A DNA stretch of 64,000 nt from Methylobacillus flagellatus_A (GTDB lineage: Bacteria > Pseudomonadota > Gammaproteobacteria > Burkholderiales > Methylophilaceae): the NCBI RefSeq assembly GCF_031344055.1, contig NZ_JADBEN010000003.1. One strand, given 5' to 3'. This document shows, one piece after another, positions 63,809 through 64,000 of the stretch. The translations under genes and the position numbers were made by a program. Numbering within the stretch: position 1 is the first letter of the stretch; every line of letters starts with the position of its first letter. Under the pieces are notes generated by a model, which did no database searches, was not told the DNA's origin, and was given only the letters and a program-made list of their open reading frames with translations.

Positions 63809-64000
63809 GATGTCACTCTCCTTCAACAACCTAAGTCATTATGAATTCTGCAGGCCGGATACCAATTCCTGCAAGGGTTTAAAGCCTTGATCCCCGCGTT
63901 GCATGCTTTTCAACGCCGACCCGTATATGCATTCATCGGTTGGCACGGCACCGGTTTTCGGGTCACATCATTGTCATACTGTCGAGGGATGATGGCGAGG

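Noticed and set aside
63839..63946. A 35-codon GTG-started frame at the right edge (minus strand)
   Set aside because: It is short, has no ribosome site, and stops lie just upstream in the same frame; it could only be the end of a gene if the window were misread, so it was not listed.

Overview
The window looks like a chromosomal segment of a methylotrophic betaproteobacterium, most like Methylophilaceae (for example Methylobacillus). The basis is a decayed mxaG (cytochrome cL) gene, a SoxYZ-like carrier of the type linked to quinoprotein dehydrogenases, a NADP-type gnd gene and moderately high GC. This is inference from gene content; no 16S or other strict marker lies in the window. No tRNA, rRNA, CRISPR array or insertion sequence was recognised.

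Region 1 (1 to about 10,250) is AT-richer than the rest. It reads as the distal part of a Tn7-like/Tni-type transposon: the C-terminus of a TnsB/TniA transposase, a TnsC/TniB ATPase and a TniQ/TnsD target selector, followed by cargo. The cargo looks like anti-phage or conflict genes: a truncated PD-(D/E)XK nuclease domain, a 1272-residue SIR2 protein, and a compact three-gene unit of an unknown protein plus two unrelated DEDDh exonucleases (Rv2179c-like and KapD/ERI-1-like). I saw no exact transposon end; the AT-rich stretch 9834-10294 is the likely boundary.

Region 2 (10,295-26,023) is the most distinctive chromosomal part. A LuxR-type regulator that keeps the acyl-homoserine-lactone-binding residues lies beside a divergent gene set built around two 2-oxoglutarate/Fe(II) oxygenases. 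A perfect 20-bp lux/las-box-like dyad (13413-13432) sits 21 bp upstream of a TATAAT hexamer, in front of ten tightly packed co-directional genes: oxygenase, acetyltransferase, membrane-anchored NMNAT-like nucleotidyltransferase, FAD monooxygenase-like protein, EamA exporter, PPOX-like flavoprotein, DUF1275 membrane protein, and a ribose-type ABC importer whose second permease is fused to the tandem ATPase. An M20 amidohydrolase and an IPNS-like oxygenase run the other way; a second PPOX-like gene and an IclR regulator close the region. No luxI is present. I read this as an undescribed quorum-responsive small-molecule pathway with both export and uptake; its product is unknown.

Region 3 (26,197-45,433) holds a Czc-type metal efflux set without an outer-membrane factor, metR/metE with a textbook MetR box, a catalase-family peroxidase, an isochorismatase-like hydrolase, pirin with a divergent LysR, an EamA transporter, a PAS-GGDEF diguanylate cyclase, a sulfide/thiol module (flavocytochrome c subunits, DUF4242 protein, fused SoxYZ carrier) with a divergent TetR and its apparent operator, and a MarR regulator.

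Region 4 (45,434-64,000) holds a DUF3008 protein, a four-gene signalling operon (large hybrid kinase, CheR, REC-less CheB, response-regulator kinase), an exported KatG with a small repeat protein and divergent oxyR, the mxaG remnant, an SDR with divergent LysR, a PsiF-repeat protein, ung, three small exported proteins, a MerC-like protein, gnd behind a good sigma-70 promoter, and a small conserved-looking protein. Large perfect palindromes sharing the core GCCTGTT/AACAGGC overlap the stop codons of two long operons. Start codons were chosen by eye from Shine-Dalgarno spacing, and family calls are from motif recognition only.
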